Shown: one piece after another, positions 35,332 through 45,188 of the stretch | Numbering within the stretch: the first letter of the stretch is position 1 | Layout of the letters: every line of letters starts with the position of its first letter | NCBI RefSeq assembly: GCF_025515305.1 | Contig: NZ_JAOPHT010000024.1 | Coordinates: 1 to 50,993 of the forward strand | DNA: 50,993 nt | Origin: Roseicyclus sediminis | GTDB taxonomy: Bacteria; Pseudomonadota; Alphaproteobacteria; Rhodobacterales; Rhodobacteraceae | Direction of reading: 5' to 3' | The notes under the pieces: model-generated | Database searches by the model: none | What the model was told of the DNA's origin: nothing | The model's input: the letters and a program-made list of their open reading frames with translations, nothing else | Made by a program: the position numbers and the translations under genes

Positions 35332-35589
35332 ATGAAATGCCCCGTGGACGGAAGCACCCTGGTCATGGCGGACCGGCAGGGGGTCGAGATCGACTATTGC
35401 CCCGAATGCCGGGGGGTCTGGCTCGATCGGGGTGAACTCGACAAGATCATCGAGCGTTCGGCGCCCGCGGTGTCGGCTGCGCCTGTGGCTCCGGCCGCGC
35501 CTGCGCCGCATCGGGGCTACGACGACGACAACGGCGGATACCGCAAGAAGCGGCGCGGCTCCTTCCTCGACGACATCTTCGATTTCTGA
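35332..35589 (+). CDS. TFIIB-type zinc-ribbon protein
   Basis: An 85-residue protein. KCPVDGSTLV...YCPECRGVWLDRGELDKIIE is the zf-TFIIB pattern, with Cys3, Cys22 and Cys25; the usual second cysteine is replaced by Asp6. An Ala/Pro-rich linker leads to a basic, aromatic tail (KKRRGSFLDDIFDF). GGAGATG before the ATG supports this start over one seven codons earlier. Confidence 0.85.
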   Translation: MKCPVDGSTLVMADRQGVEIDYCPECRGVWLDRGELDKIIERSAPAVSAAPVAPAAPAPHRGYDDDNGGYRKKRRGSFLDDIFDF

Positions 35590-35633
35590 GCGTTTCCGGG
35601 CCAGGCCGGGGCAGGCTGTCTTTATTCTGTTAC

Positions 35634-35657
35634 ATATTTCCGTTATTCGTGAAATAT
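35634..35657. promoter_or_regulatory. ArsR operator overlapping the arsR start codon
   Basis: ATATTTC (35634-35640) and GAAATAT (35651-35657) form a perfect 7-bp inverted repeat with a 10-base centre. The AT-rich dyad stands out in a GC-rich background, typical of ArsR-family operators. The right arm includes the AT of the ATG at 35656. No ribosome site precedes that ATG, and a TTATTC -10-like box at 35643-35648 would place the transcript start at about the ATG, so the message may be leaderless. Confidence 0.65.
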
Positions 35658-36498
35658 GGAATCAGTCATATCCAGCCGGCTCGCCATCCTTGGCCATCCA
35701 CAGCGCCTCGCCATCCTGAGGTTGCTTATCCGGCGCTATCCCGACCGGCTTCCGGCGGGCGAGATCGCCGAGGCGCTCGCGCTCAAGGCCAGTACGCTTT
35801 CGGCCTATCTCGCCGCGCTGATGCAGGTGGGGCTGGTGACGCAGGAACGGGCCGGAACCTCGCTGCTCTATGCGCCCGACATGTCGGCCGTGCGCGGGAC
35901 CTTCGACTACCTTCTGCTGGAATGCTGCCGCGGTCGACCGGACCTGTGCCCGCCATCGGGTCAGCTTCCGGCTTTGGGAGAAAGTGGCATGACCGACAGA
36001 CCGTTCCGGGTGCTCTTCGTCTGCACCGGCAACTCGGCCCGTTCCATCTTTGCCGAGTGTCTCCTTCGCGATCTGGGCGGAGACCGCTTCGAGGTGCATT
36101 CGGCCGGGACAAGGCCGCGGTCCGAGTTGCATCCCTTCGCGGTGCGGGTGCTGCAAGACAAGGGCCACGACGTGTCGAGCCTCCGGGCCAAGAACGTCGC
36201 GGAGTACCAGGGGCCGGATGCGGTGCCTTTCGACTTCGTCTTCACCGTCTGCAATCGTGCCGCGAACGAGGATTGCCCGCCCTGGCGCGGTCAGCCCGTC
36301 AGCGGCCACTGGGGCATGCCCGACCCGGTGCGGGCCGAGGGGACGGAGGCCGAGCGCGCACTGGCCTTCCAGGAGGTCTACGGCGCTTTGCGCAACCGGA
36401 TCGCGGCCTTCGTAGCCCTGCCGCTCCGTGAACTTGACGCGCTGTCGCTGCAGGGCGCTGTCGACGCTCTGGGCCGCACGAAGGAGAGCACGGAATGA
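35656..36498 (+). CDS. ArsR repressor fused to low-molecular-weight phosphatase / arsenate-reductase domain
   Basis: A 280-residue fusion. Residues 1-95 are an ArsR-type winged helix ([24 protein letters not shown] is the recognition region). Cys90, Cys91 and Cys98 follow it, a spacing like the As(III) site described for Acidithiobacillus ArsR (Cys95, Cys96, Cys102). Residues about 115-255 are a low-molecular-weight tyrosine phosphatase fold with [12 protein letters not shown], the C-x5-R loop (Cys123, Arg129), as in ArsC of the thioredoxin-linked class. It may both sense arsenite and reduce arsenate. Its stop overlaps the next ATG. Confidence 0.9.
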   Translation: MESVISSRLAILGHPQRLAILRLLIRRYPDRLPAGEIAEALALKASTLSAYLAALMQVGLVTQERAGTSLLYAPDMSAVRGTFDYLLLECCRGRPDLCPPSGQLPALGESGMTDRPFRVLFVCTGNSARSIFAECLLRDLGGDRFEVHSAGTRPRSELHPFAVRVLQDKGHDVSSLRAKNVAEYQGPDAVPFDFVFTVCNRAANEDCPPWRGQPVSGHWGMPDPVRAEGTEAERALAFQEVYGALRNRIAAFVALPLRELDALSLQGAVDALGRTKESTE

Positions 36499-37493
36499 CC
36501 GTCTACGCGCTGAACGGGCTGGGCCGGATCGGAAAGCTCGCGCTCAGGCCGCTTCTGCAGCGTGGGGCGAAGGTCGCCTGGATCAACGATGCGGTCGGCG
36601 ATCCGGAGATGCACGCGCATCTGCTGGAGTTCGACACGGTGCACGGGCGCTGGCCGGCGCACTTCTCCAGCGATGCGGACAGCGTCACGATCGACGACAC
36701 GCGTCTGCCGTTCATCGGTGCGAAGGATCCCGGCGCGCTTCCGCTGGATGGCGTCGACGTGGTGATCGACTGCACTGGCGTCTTCAAGTCCGAGGCGAAG
36801 CTCGCCCCCTATTTCGAAGCGGGCGTGAAGAAGGTCGTGGTCAGCGCCCCGGTGAAGGACGGACCGGCCGCGAACATCGTCTACGGGGTCAACGAGGGCA
36901 CGTACGACCCCGCGCGGCACCGGATCGTGACGGCGGCGTCCTGCACGACGAACTGCCTCGCCCCGGTGGTGAAGGTGGTTCACGAGAACCTCGGAATTCG
37001 CCACGGCTCGATCACGACGATCCATGACGTGACGAATACCCAGACCATCGTGGACCGGCCCGCAAAGGACCTGCGCCGCGCCCGCTCGGCGCTGAATTCG
37101 CTCATTCCGACCACGACGGGCAGCGCCACGGCGATCACGCTGATCTACCCCGAGCTCAAGGGTCGGCTGAACGGCCATGCCGTGCGCGTCCCGCTCCTGA
37201 ACGCCTCGCTCACCGATTGCGTCTTCGAGCTGGAGCGGGCGACGACCGCGACGGAGGTCAACGCACTGTTCCGCGCCGCTGCCGAGGGGCCGCTTAAGGG
37301 CATTCTCGGCTACGAGGACCGACCGCTCGTCTCGGCCGACTACACCAACGACACGCGGTCCTCGATCGTCGACGGCCCGTCCACGATGGTCGTCAACGGA
37401 ACCCAGCTGAAGGTCTACGCCTGGTACGACAACGAGATGGGCTATGCCCACCGCCTTGTCGATGTCGCGCTGATGGTCGGGGCCTCGGTGTGA
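36495..37493 (+). CDS. ArsJ-associated glyceraldehyde-3-phosphate dehydrogenase
   Basis: A 332-residue GAPDH with [13 protein letters not shown] at the NAD site, [11 protein letters not shown] with the catalytic cysteine, and [16 protein letters not shown] at the C-terminus. In arsenic operons this paralogue uses arsenate in place of phosphate to form 1-arseno-3-phosphoglycerate, which ArsJ exports (established for gapdh-arsJ pairs). The 4-base overlaps with both neighbours show it belongs to the ars operon rather than central glycolysis. Confidence 0.92.
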   Translation: MTVYALNGLGRIGKLALRPLLQRGAKVAWINDAVGDPEMHAHLLEFDTVHGRWPAHFSSDADSVTIDDTRLPFIGAKDPGALPLDGVDVVIDCTGVFKSEAKLAPYFEAGVKKVVVSAPVKDGPAANIVYGVNEGTYDPARHRIVTAASCTTNCLAPVVKVVHENLGIRHGSITTIHDVTNTQTIVDRPAKDLRRARSALNSLIPTTTGSATAITLIYPELKGRLNGHAVRVPLLNASLTDCVFELERATTATEVNALFRAAAEGPLKGILGYEDRPLVSADYTNDTRSSIVDGPSTMVVNGTQLKVYAWYDNEMGYAHRLVDVALMVGASV

Positions 37494-38764
37494 GCACCCC
37501 AAGCCGTCCAGACGGTCTGTCGGCCTATATCGCGGTCACCGCATCCTACTGGGCCTTCATGCTCACCGACGGCGCGCTGCGGATGCTGGTGCTGCTGCAT
37601 TTCCACACGCTCGGCTTCTCGCCGGTGCAGCTCGCCTATCTCTTCGTGCTCTACGAGATCGCGGGCATGGTCACGAACCTCGCGGCGGGCTGGATCGCGG
37701 CAAGGTTCGGCCTGACACGGACGCTATACGTCGGGCTCGGGTTACAGGTGCTGGCGCTTCTCGCGCTGGCGCGGCTCGACCCGTCCTGGGCCATCGGGGT
37801 CTCCGTCGCCTACGTCATGCTGGTGCAGGGCGCGTCGGGCGTGGCCAAGGACCTGGCCAAGATGTCCTCGAAGTCGGCGGTCAAGCTTCTGGCGCCGACC
37901 GAGGGCGACGGGCTCTTCCGCTGGGTTGCGTGGCTCACGGGGTCGAAGAACGCGGTCAAGGGGCTGGGCTTTCTCCTCGGTGCCGCCCTGCTGGCCACGG
38001 CGGGGTTCACGGCCTCGGTGCTGGGCATGGCCGCGGTTCTCGCCGTGATCCTGCTGGCGGTCCTCGTGGCAATGCCCGCGGGGCTGCCCTCCGGGCGCAA
38101 GGGCGCGAAGTTCACCGAGGTCTTTTCGCGATCCTCCAACGTCAACTGGCTGAGCGCCGCCCGGGTGTTCCTGTTCGGCGCCCGCGACGTGTGGTTCGTC
38201 GTCGGCATCCCGGTCTACTTCTACGCGGTCCTTTCGGATGGCACGACCGAAGGCAACCGCGCGGCCTTCTTCCTGATCGGCACCTTCATGGCGGGCTGGA
38301 TCATCCTCTACGGCGGCGTGCAGGCGGCGGCGCCGCGGCTGCTCGGGGCGGCGCGCCGTCCGCAGGCGGAACTCATCGCGGCGGCACGTGGCTGGGCGCT
38401 GGCCCTCGCGGCGGTGCCCGCCGTCCTGGCGGCGGCGATTCTACTCGCCGGCGGCCCCGCATCCTGGCTCACCACGCTGCTGGTGGCGGGATTGCTCTGC
38501 TTCGGTGGGCTCTTCGCGGTGAATTCCTCGCTCCACTCCTACCTGATCCTCGCCTTCACGCGGGCCGAGCGGGTGACGATGGATGTGGGCTTCTACTACA
38601 TGGCGAACGCAGGGGGGCGGCTGATGGGAACGCTTCTGTCGGGGCTCACCTACCAGGTGGGGGGACTTGCCCTGACGCTCGGCACGGCGGCGATCATGGT
38701 TCTCGTGTCCGCATGGGCGGCCGGACACCTGAACGCGCGAGCCGAGGTTTCGGCCTCGGCCTGA
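37490..38764 (+). CDS. arsJ: Organoarsenical efflux MFS transporter
   Basis: A 424-residue inner-membrane transporter with about twelve hydrophobic segments. [21 protein letters not shown] near the N-terminus and the central [35 protein letters not shown] blocks are characteristic of ArsJ. It exports 1-arseno-3-phosphoglycerate, which then falls apart to arsenate outside. The start overlaps the GAPDH stop. The stop is 211 bases from the pstS start. Confidence 0.93.
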   Translation: MSTPSRPDGLSAYIAVTASYWAFMLTDGALRMLVLLHFHTLGFSPVQLAYLFVLYEIAGMVTNLAAGWIAARFGLTRTLYVGLGLQVLALLALARLDPSWAIGVSVAYVMLVQGASGVAKDLAKMSSKSAVKLLAPTEGDGLFRWVAWLTGSKNAVKGLGFLLGAALLATAGFTASVLGMAAVLAVILLAVLVAMPAGLPSGRKGAKFTEVFSRSSNVNWLSAARVFLFGARDVWFVVGIPVYFYAVLSDGTTEGNRAAFFLIGTFMAGWIILYGGVQAAAPRLLGAARRPQAELIAAARGWALALAAVPAVLAAAILLAGGPASWLTTLLVAGLLCFGGLFAVNSSLHSYLILAFTRAERVTMDVGFYYMANAGGRLMGTLLSGLTYQVGGLALTLGTAAIMVLVSAWAAGHLNARAEVSASA

Positions 38765-38873
38765 GCTCCAGGCGCCCGAGTCGACGCCCCTGGGCCGCAG
38801 ATTCGGCATCGCGGACATATCTCCACAGACAAAAACCCCTTGGAGTTCAGGGGGGTAATCCTTGCCACGTCGA

Positions 38874-38902
38874 GTGTCATACAGCCGTTACAAAACTGTT
38901 AA
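38874..38902 (+). promoter_or_regulatory. Pho box of the pst operon
   Basis: Three 7-mers, GTGTCAT (38874), CCGTTAC (38885) and CTGTTAA (38896), lie at exact 11-base intervals with A-rich spacers. This is the direct-repeat structure bound by PhoB dimers. It stands 74-102 bases before pstS. PhoB itself is encoded at the end of the same operon, giving autoregulation. Confidence 0.8.
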
Positions 38903-38975
38903 AGAACCGTCGCGCAGGGCAGGTAGGCAGCGCCCGAGGACGCTCGTCGTCCCGGACAAAATCCATGGAGTAGTC

Positions 38976-40016
38976 ATGTCCCATCTGAAGCTTTCCACGG
39001 CCGCAGCCGCCATCGTCGCGGTTACGGCAGTCGCAGCCTCCGCACAGACCCGCGACACCGTGCAGATCGCCGGTTCCTCCACCGTGCTGCCCTACGCCAC
39101 CATCGTCGCCGAAGCCTTCGGCGAGAACTTCGACTTCCCGACGCCGGTCGTCGAATCGGGTGGCTCCTCGACGGGTCTTCGCCGTTTCTGCGAAGGCGTG
39201 GGCGAGAACACGACCGACATCGCCAACTCCTCGCGTTCGATCCGTGACTCGGAGATCGAGACCTGCGCCGCCAATGGCGTGACGGACATCATCGAGGTCC
39301 GCATCGGCTATGACGGGATCGTCTTCGCCTCGGACATCGACGGCCCCTCTTTCGCCTTCACTCCCTCGGACTGGTACCTCGCGCTCGCCGCGAACCTGCC
39401 CGTGGACGGCGCCATGGTCGCCAACCCCAACATGACCTGGGACCAGGTGAACGCCGAGCTTCCCGCCCAGAGCATCGCCGCCTACATCCCCGGCACCCGT
39501 CACGGCACCCGTGAGGTGTTCGAGGAGAACGTGATCCTCACCGGCTGCGAGGACACCGGCTCGATGCAGGCCATGCTCGACATGGGCATGGACGAGGACG
39601 CCGCCGAGGAAGCCTGCCTCGAGATCCGCGCCGACGGCGTGTCGGTCGACATCGACGGCGACTACACCGAGACGCTCGCGCGCATCAACGCCAACCCCGA
39701 GGGGATCGGCGTCTTCGGTCTGGCGTTCTACGAGAACAACACCGACCGCCTTCAGGTCGCAACGATGTCCGGCATCGAGCCGACCGTCGACACGATCTCG
39801 ACCGGCGAATACCCGGTGTCGCGCCCGCTGTTCTTCTACATCAAGGCGGCACATCTCGACGTGATCCCGGGCCTGCAGGAATACGCCGAGTTCTTCATCT
39901 CCGACGATATCGCAGGCCCGTTCGGCCCGCTGGCCGCCTACGGCCTCGTCTCCGACCCCGAGCTGGCCGAAACCCAGCGCGTGGTCGCCGAGCGCGTCAC
40001 CATGGGCGGCATGTGA
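38976..40016 (+). CDS. pstS: Phosphate ABC transporter substrate-binding protein
   Basis: Periplasmic phosphate-binding protein of 346 residues. A signal peptide (to about ASAQ, residue 24) precedes VQIAGSSTVLPYA, the first phosphate loop, and ESGGSSTGLRRFCEG and NSSRSIRDSE, further ligand loops. GTRHGTREVFEE follows. It belongs to the longer alphaproteobacterial PstS type. GGAG precedes the ATG. A strong hairpin follows its stop, which may let pstS message outnumber pstCAB. Confidence 0.95.
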   Translation: MSHLKLSTAAAAIVAVTAVAASAQTRDTVQIAGSSTVLPYATIVAEAFGENFDFPTPVVESGGSSTGLRRFCEGVGENTTDIANSSRSIRDSEIETCAANGVTDIIEVRIGYDGIVFASDIDGPSFAFTPSDWYLALAANLPVDGAMVANPNMTWDQVNAELPAQSIAAYIPGTRHGTREVFEENVILTGCEDTGSMQAMLDMGMDEDAAEEACLEIRADGVSVDIDGDYTETLARINANPEGIGVFGLAFYENNTDRLQVATMSGIEPTVDTISTGEYPVSRPLFFYIKAAHLDVIPGLQEYAEFFISDDIAGPFGPLAAYGLVSDPELAETQRVVAERVTMGGM

Positions 40017-40041
40017 TCGCCTCCTGAGACCCCCAAGACCC

Positions 40042-40072
40042 GGACGGGGCCCGCAACGACGCGGCCCCGTCC
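40042..40072 (+). terminator. Strong hairpin between pstS and pstC
   Basis: GGACGGGGCC (40042-40051) pairs perfectly over 10 bp with GGCCCCGTCC (40063-40072), followed by TTCTC. With only 82 bases between the genes, it is more likely a partial terminator or 3'-end protector than a full stop. Confidence 0.6.
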
Positions 40073-40098
40073 TTCTCACCTGACCGGGCCCCCGCACC

Positions 40099-41559
40099 AT
40101 GCCGCTTCTCTGGACGCTCACCATCATCCTTGTTCTCGGGGCCGTGGGCTACGTGCTTGGACGCCGCAAGGCGATCGCGAGCGCCGGCGGGGATACCCGT
40201 CTTCTCCATTCGTTGCCGGGCTACTACGGTGCGAACGCCATGATCCTGACCGTGGTGCCGGCGCTTCTGGTGCTGGCGGTCTGGCTGATCGTGCAGCCGC
40301 TCGTGATCGAGCGCAGCGTCACGAGCCTGATCCCCGCGACGACCGTGGAGGAAATCGGCTCGCGCAGCCTCGTCATGACCGAGGTGCGCCGGCTGGCCGA
40401 AGGGATCGACACCGCGATCGAGGTCGGTGCCCTGACGACAGGGGATGCGCGCGCCCTCAGCACGGAGTTCACCGACATTCGCGCCCGTCTCGGCGAGGTC
40501 GGCGTCGCGCTCGGCTCGGACGTCACGCCCCAGGTGCTCGTCGCGGCGCAGGAATACCGGGCGATGAAGGCGACCGGTCAGGCCATCATGACGGGGGTGG
40601 TTCTGGTGCTGGCCGGTCTCGGGCTGGCCTTCGCCTATGCGCGCACGCACCAGGAGTTCCGCGCGCGCAACGCCGTCGAATACGCCATCCTTTCGATCCT
40701 GCTGCTTGCCTCCACCATCGCCATCCTGACGACGGTCGGCATCGTCCTGTCGATGCTGTTCGAGACCTTCAATTTCTTCGAGCTCTATCCCTGGCGCGAA
40801 TTCTTCTTCGGCCTGGAATGGCGGCCCAGCTTCGAGGGCGGGTCCGACCTCGGCCTGATCCCGCTTCTCTGGGGGACGCTCTACATCTCGGTGATCGCGC
40901 TGCTGGTGTCGGTGCCGATCGGGCTCTTCGCAGCGATCTACCTCGCGGAATACGCGTCCAGGCGGCTTCGCTCGGTCGCCAAGCCGCTGATCGAGATTCT
41001 CGCCGGCATTCCGACCATCGTCTACGGCCTCTTCGCGCTGATCACGGTCGGGCCCCTCCTGCGCGACTACTTCGCCGAGCCTCTGGGCCTCGGACAGTCG
41101 TCGTCGAGCGTGATGACCGCCGGGATCGTCATGGGCATCATGCTGATCCCCTTCGTCTCGTCGCTCAGTGACGACATCATCAACTCGGTGCCGCAGTCGC
41201 TGCGCGACGGGTCCTACGGCCTCGGTGCCACGCAATCGGAAACCGTCAAGCAGGTGATCCTGCCCGCCGCCCTTCCGGGCATCGTCGGCGCCATCCTTCT
41301 CGCCGCCTCGCGCGCAATCGGCGAGACGATGATCGTGGTCCTCGGCGCGGGCGCCGCGGCCAAGCTCAGTCTCAATCCGTTCGAGGCGATGACAACGGTG
41401 ACCGTCAAGATCGTCGGCCAGCTGACGGGCGATACGAACTTCGAGAGCCCCGAGGCGCTGGTGGCCTTCGCGCTGGGCCTGACGCTCTTCGTCATCACGC
41501 TGGGGCTGAACGTTCTCGCCCTCTACATCGTCCGCAAGTACCGGGAGCAGTACGAATGA
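40099..41559 (+). CDS. pstC: Phosphate ABC transporter permease PstC
   Basis: Inner-membrane permease of 486 residues, longer than the E. coli protein (about 320) because of an N-terminal extension with two helices and a roughly 100-residue periplasmic segment (about 70-165). The core permease domain (about 250-480) has the EAA-type loop GLGATQSETVKQVILPAALPGI. ATGA overlap with pstA. Confidence 0.95.
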   Translation: MPLLWTLTIILVLGAVGYVLGRRKAIASAGGDTRLLHSLPGYYGANAMILTVVPALLVLAVWLIVQPLVIERSVTSLIPATTVEEIGSRSLVMTEVRRLAEGIDTAIEVGALTTGDARALSTEFTDIRARLGEVGVALGSDVTPQVLVAAQEYRAMKATGQAIMTGVVLVLAGLGLAFAYARTHQEFRARNAVEYAILSILLLASTIAILTTVGIVLSMLFETFNFFELYPWREFFFGLEWRPSFEGGSDLGLIPLLWGTLYISVIALLVSVPIGLFAAIYLAEYASRRLRSVAKPLIEILAGIPTIVYGLFALITVGPLLRDYFAEPLGLGQSSSSVMTAGIVMGIMLIPFVSSLSDDIINSVPQSLRDGSYGLGATQSETVKQVILPAALPGIVGAILLAASRAIGETMIVVLGAGAAAKLSLNPFEAMTTVTVKIVGQLTGDTNFESPEALVAFALGLTLFVITLGLNVLALYIVRKYREQYE

Positions 41560-42905
41560 CCGACGCGACCGCGACCGCAGCGCCCCGGCCGCACGGGGCG
41601 GGCTCGCTCCTGGCTCAGGACGAACGCACGCGCCGCCGCAACAAGGCGGAGGCGCGGTTCCGCGCCTATGGCCTTTCCGCCGTCATCATCGGCATCCTTG
41701 CGCTCGTGCTGCTGCTGGTTTCGATCCTGTCGAACGGTCTGAGTTCCTTCCGGCAGACTTTCATCACCTTCCCGGTGATGCTTCAGGCCGAACGGCTCGA
41801 CCCCGAGGGAAACCGCAATCCGGCAGAAATGGCCGAGGTCACGACCTTCGGATACCTCCCGATCCTGGCGCAGGCATTCGTCGAGCATGTCGAAAGCCTC
41901 GGCATCGAGCATGACGTCGGGCTGCGGGACATGGCCGCCATGATCTCGGACGAGGCGCCGGCGCAACTCAGGGCGCGGGTTCTGGCGAACCCCGACCTCA
42001 TCGGCCAGACCATCGAGGTCGAGGTGCTGGCCGGCGGGCGCATCGACGGCTTCTTCAAGGGGCGGGTCACGTTGGCTTCGGCCGAGCGCGACCGCAACGT
42101 AACGCCCGCTCAGCTGGTCCTCGCCCAGGCGCTGGCCGAAGAAGGCTCGATGGAAACGCGGTTCAACTGGTCCTTCGTGACGGCGCCCGATGCCTCCGGC
42201 CAGCGTCCCGAGGCGGCGGGCCTCGGCGTGGCCATCGTCGGCTCGTTCTACATGATGCTGGTCGTCCTCGCGCTGGCACTTCCCATCGGTGTGGCAGCTT
42301 CGATCTACCTTGAGGAATTCGCGCCGAAGAACCGGTTCACCGACCTCATCGAGGTGAACATCTCGAACCTCGCGGCCGTTCCCTCGATCGTCTTCGGCAT
42401 CCTCGGCCTCGCGACCTTCATCAACTTCGCGGGCCTGCCGCAATCGGCGCCCATCGTCGGCGGCCTCGTCCTGACGCTGATGACGCTGCCCACCATCATC
42501 ATCGCCACCCGCGCGAGCCTGCGCGCGGTGCCGCCCTCGATCCGGGAGGCCGCGCTTGGCCTCGGTGCCTCCAGGATGCAGAGCGTGTTTCACCATGTCA
42601 TGCCTCTGGCGGCGCCCGGTATCCTGACCGGCACGATCATCGGGCTTGCGCAGGCGCTGGGCGAGACCGCGCCGCTTCTCCTGATCGGGATGGTGGCCTT
42701 CGTCCGCGAGTTCCCGGCCGCGCCGCCCGAGGGCCTCTTCGACGCCGCTTCGGCGCTGCCGGTTCAGGTCTACAGCTGGACCCAGCGTTCGGACCCCGCC
42801 TTTGTCGAGCGGGCGTCGGGCGCGATCATCGTGCTCCTGGTCTTCCTGATCATCATGAACGCCGTGGCCGTGATCCTGCGCCGCCGCTTCGAGCGCCGGT
42901 GGTAA
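41556..42905 (+). CDS. pstA: Phosphate ABC transporter permease PstA
   Basis: Second permease subunit, 449 residues. An N-terminal DUF3333-type extension (about 30-215) contains one helix and a periplasmic domain; the permease domain (about 225-445) has the cytoplasmic loop [22 protein letters not shown]. The extended PstC/PstA pair is typical of marine and alphaproteobacterial Pst systems. It overlaps pstC by four bases. Confidence 0.95.
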   Translation: MTDATATAAPRPHGAGSLLAQDERTRRRNKAEARFRAYGLSAVIIGILALVLLLVSILSNGLSSFRQTFITFPVMLQAERLDPEGNRNPAEMAEVTTFGYLPILAQAFVEHVESLGIEHDVGLRDMAAMISDEAPAQLRARVLANPDLIGQTIEVEVLAGGRIDGFFKGRVTLASAERDRNVTPAQLVLAQALAEEGSMETRFNWSFVTAPDASGQRPEAAGLGVAIVGSFYMMLVVLALALPIGVAASIYLEEFAPKNRFTDLIEVNISNLAAVPSIVFGILGLATFINFAGLPQSAPIVGGLVLTLMTLPTIIIATRASLRAVPPSIREAALGLGASRMQSVFHHVMPLAAPGILTGTIIGLAQALGETAPLLLIGMVAFVREFPAAPPEGLFDAASALPVQVYSWTQRSDPAFVERASGAIIVLLVFLIIMNAVAVILRRRFERRW

Positions 42906-42925
42906 CGCCCGTGGAGGATGCCAAT

Positions 42926-43723
42926 ATGAACGACATGAGAGTGACGGAGCGCGAAGTGGACGACCTGGAAATCAAGATGAAGGCGCGCAATGTCGACGTC
43001 TTCTACGGCGAGACCCATGCCATCAAGCACGTCGATGTCGATATCCGGGACAAGACCGTCACCGCCTTCATCGGCCCCTCCGGCTGTGGCAAGTCGACGT
43101 TCCTGCGCTGCCTCAACCGGATGAACGACACCATCGACGTCGCGCGCGTCGAGGGCGAGATCACGCTCGACGGCGAGGATATCTACGACAAGCGCGTGGA
43201 CCCGGTGCAGCTGCGCGCCAAGGTCGGCATGGTGTTCCAGAAGCCCAACCCGTTCCCCAAGTCGATCTACGACAACGTGGCCTACGGACCGCGCATCCAT
43301 GGCCTGTCCAGGAACAAGGCCGACCTCGACGAGATCGTGGAACGGTCGCTTCGCCGCGCCGCGCTCTGGGAAGAGGTGAAGGACCGGCTGGCTGCGCCCG
43401 GCACCGGCCTGTCCGGCGGTCAGCAGCAGCGCCTGTGCATCGCGCGGGCTGTTGCCACCAATCCCGAGGTCCTTCTGATGGACGAGCCGTGCTCGGCGCT
43501 CGACCCGATCGCGACGGCGCAGGTTGAGGAGCTGATCGACGAGCTGCGCTCCCGCTTCTCGGTGGTCATCGTCACCCACTCCATGCAGCAGGCCGCCCGC
43601 GTCAGCCAGAAGACCGCGTTCTTCCACCTCGGCGAGCTCGTCGAGTTCGATTCCACGTCGAAGATTTTCACCAACCCGGACGATCCCCGCACCGAAAGCT
43701 ACATCACCGGGCGGATCGGCTGA
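42926..43723 (+). CDS. pstB: Phosphate ABC transporter ATP-binding protein
   Basis: ATPase subunit of Pst, 265 residues. Walker [11 protein letters not shown]-loop [19 protein letters not shown] (a PstB signature), ABC signature [14 protein letters not shown] and Walker [14 protein letters not shown]. The ATG at 42926 was chosen because GGAGGA lies eight bases upstream; a GTG nine codons earlier, inside the pstA end, is less likely. Confidence 0.96.
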   Translation: MNDMRVTEREVDDLEIKMKARNVDVFYGETHAIKHVDVDIRDKTVTAFIGPSGCGKSTFLRCLNRMNDTIDVARVEGEITLDGEDIYDKRVDPVQLRAKVGMVFQKPNPFPKSIYDNVAYGPRIHGLSRNKADLDEIVERSLRRAALWEEVKDRLAAPGTGLSGGQQQRLCIARAVATNPEVLLMDEPCSALDPIATAQVEELIDELRSRFSVVIVTHSMQQAARVSQKTAFFHLGELVEFDSTSKIFTNPDDPRTESYITGRIG

Positions 43724-43749
43724 GGCGCTCCCAGGAAAGCATTTGCATC

Positions 43750-44466
43750 ATGGCTCCTTCCGAACACATCGTCTCGTCCTTCGACCGTGACCTCGAAGGC
43801 ATCCAGGCCAACATCATGCGCATGGGCGGCCTCGTCGAGGATGCCATCGCCAAGGCGGCGCAGGCCTTCGAGGCCCGCGATCCCGAGCTGGCGCATGCCG
43901 TCCGGCAGGGCGACGCGGCCATCGACGCGCTCGACGTGCAGATCAACGAGGAGGCCGCGCGCATCATCGCCCAGCGTCAGCCCATCGCGAGCGACCTGCG
44001 CACCGTCCTGTCGGTGTTCCGCATCTCCTCGAACCTCGAGCGGATCGGGGATTATGCCAAGAACATCGCCAAGCGGGCCGAGGCGATCATGGACCATCCC
44101 CCGGTCAACGGCACCGGCGCCTCGCTCCGCCGAATGGCGCGGCAGGTGGAACTGATGCTGAAGGACGTGCTCGACGCCTATATCCAGCGCGACGCAGACA
44201 AGGCGCTCGACGTGCGCGACCGCGACATCGAGGTGGACCAGATGTATTCGGCGCTGTTCCGCGAATACCTCACCTTCATGATGGAGGACCCGCGCAACAT
44301 CACCACCTGCATGCATCTGCACTTCATGGCCAAGAACATCGAGCGCATGGGCGACCACGCGACCTCGATCGCCGAGCAGGTGATCTACATGGTGACGGGC
44401 GACATGCCCGGCGAGGACCGGCCCAAGCAGGACAACGTGTCCGCCGCGGGCGGTGTCCCGCGGTAG
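43750..44466 (+). CDS. phoU: Phosphate signalling protein PhoU
   Basis: Helical-bundle regulator of 238 residues with two PhoU repeats, each with an E-x3-D metal cluster (DRDLEGIQANIMRMGGLVEDAI and HFMAKNIERMGDHATSIAE). It links the Pst transporter to the PhoR kinase, restraining uptake and signalling when phosphate is plentiful. AGGAAAG precedes the ATG. Confidence 0.96.
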   Translation: MAPSEHIVSSFDRDLEGIQANIMRMGGLVEDAIAKAAQAFEARDPELAHAVRQGDAAIDALDVQINEEAARIIAQRQPIASDLRTVLSVFRISSNLERIGDYAKNIAKRAEAIMDHPPVNGTGASLRRMARQVELMLKDVLDAYIQRDADKALDVRDRDIEVDQMYSALFREYLTFMMEDPRNITTCMHLHFMAKNIERMGDHATSIAEQVIYMVTGDMPGEDRPKQDNVSAAGGVPR

Positions 44467-44485
44467 AGCTGGCGGAGGCTGAGGC

Positions 44486-45172
44486 ATGGCCGGCGAACCC
44501 CTGGTCCTGGTGGTCGAGGACGAACCCGCACAGCGCGAGGTTCTGGCCTACAACATCCGCGCGGAAGGCTACGAGGTCGTGACCGCGGAGACGGGCGACG
44601 AGGCACTGGTCGTGGTGCGCGAGACGCCGCCCGATGTCATCATCCTCGACTGGATGCTGCCCAACGTCTCGGGGATCGAGGTCTGCCGGCAGCTCAAGAT
44701 GTCGGGCGACACCGCGCGCATTCCTGTCATCATGCTTTCGGCGCGCTCGGAGGAAACGGACAAGGTCCGCGGGCTCGAGACCGGGGCCGACGACTATGTC
44801 GTGAAACCCTACTCGATCGCAGAGCTTCTGGCGCGGCTCAGGACGCAGCTGCGCCGCACCCGTCCGGCGGCGGTGGGCGAGCGTCTCGAGTTCGAGGATA
44901 TCGTCGTCGACCTGGCCGAGCATCGCGTCTATCGCGACGGCATCAGCCTCAGCCTCGGGCCGACCGAGTTCCGGCTTCTGACCGCGTTCATGGAACGCCC
45001 CGGCCGTGTCTGGAGCCGCGAGCAGCTTCTAGACCGGGTCTGGGGCCGCGACATCTACGTCGACAGCAGAACCGTCGACGTTCACGTGGGACGCCTCCGC
45101 AAGGCGCTCAGGGCCGCGGATGCGGGCGATCCGATCCGGACCGTGCGGGGCGCCGGCTACGCGCTTGGCTGA
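44486..45172 (+). CDS. phoB: Phosphate regulon response regulator PhoB
   Basis: OmpR-family activator of 228 residues. The receiver has the acidic pair Glu11/Asp12, phospho-accepting Asp55 in VIILDWMLPN and Lys106 in VVKPYS. The winged helix (about 130-228) has GPTEFRLLTAFMERPGRVWSREQLLDRVWG and TVDVHVGRLRKAL. It would bind the Pho box before pstS. No phoR kinase gene is in the window. The next gene starts 16 bases after its stop. Confidence 0.96.
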   Translation: MAGEPLVLVVEDEPAQREVLAYNIRAEGYEVVTAETGDEALVVVRETPPDVIILDWMLPNVSGIEVCRQLKMSGDTARIPVIMLSARSEETDKVRGLETGADDYVVKPYSIAELLARLRTQLRRTRPAAVGERLEFEDIVVDLAEHRVYRDGISLSLGPTEFRLLTAFMERPGRVWSREQLLDRVWGRDIYVDSRTVDVHVGRLRKALRAADAGDPIRTVRGAGYALG

Positions 45173-45188
45173 ACCGGTCGGTACGGGA

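Noticed and set aside
38831-38853. Terminator-like hairpin on the minus strand (AGGGG/CCCCT stem then TTTTT)
   Set aside because: No minus-strand gene lies upstream of it, the stem is only 5 bp, and on the plus strand it lacks a T-run, so it is not a convincing arsJ terminator.
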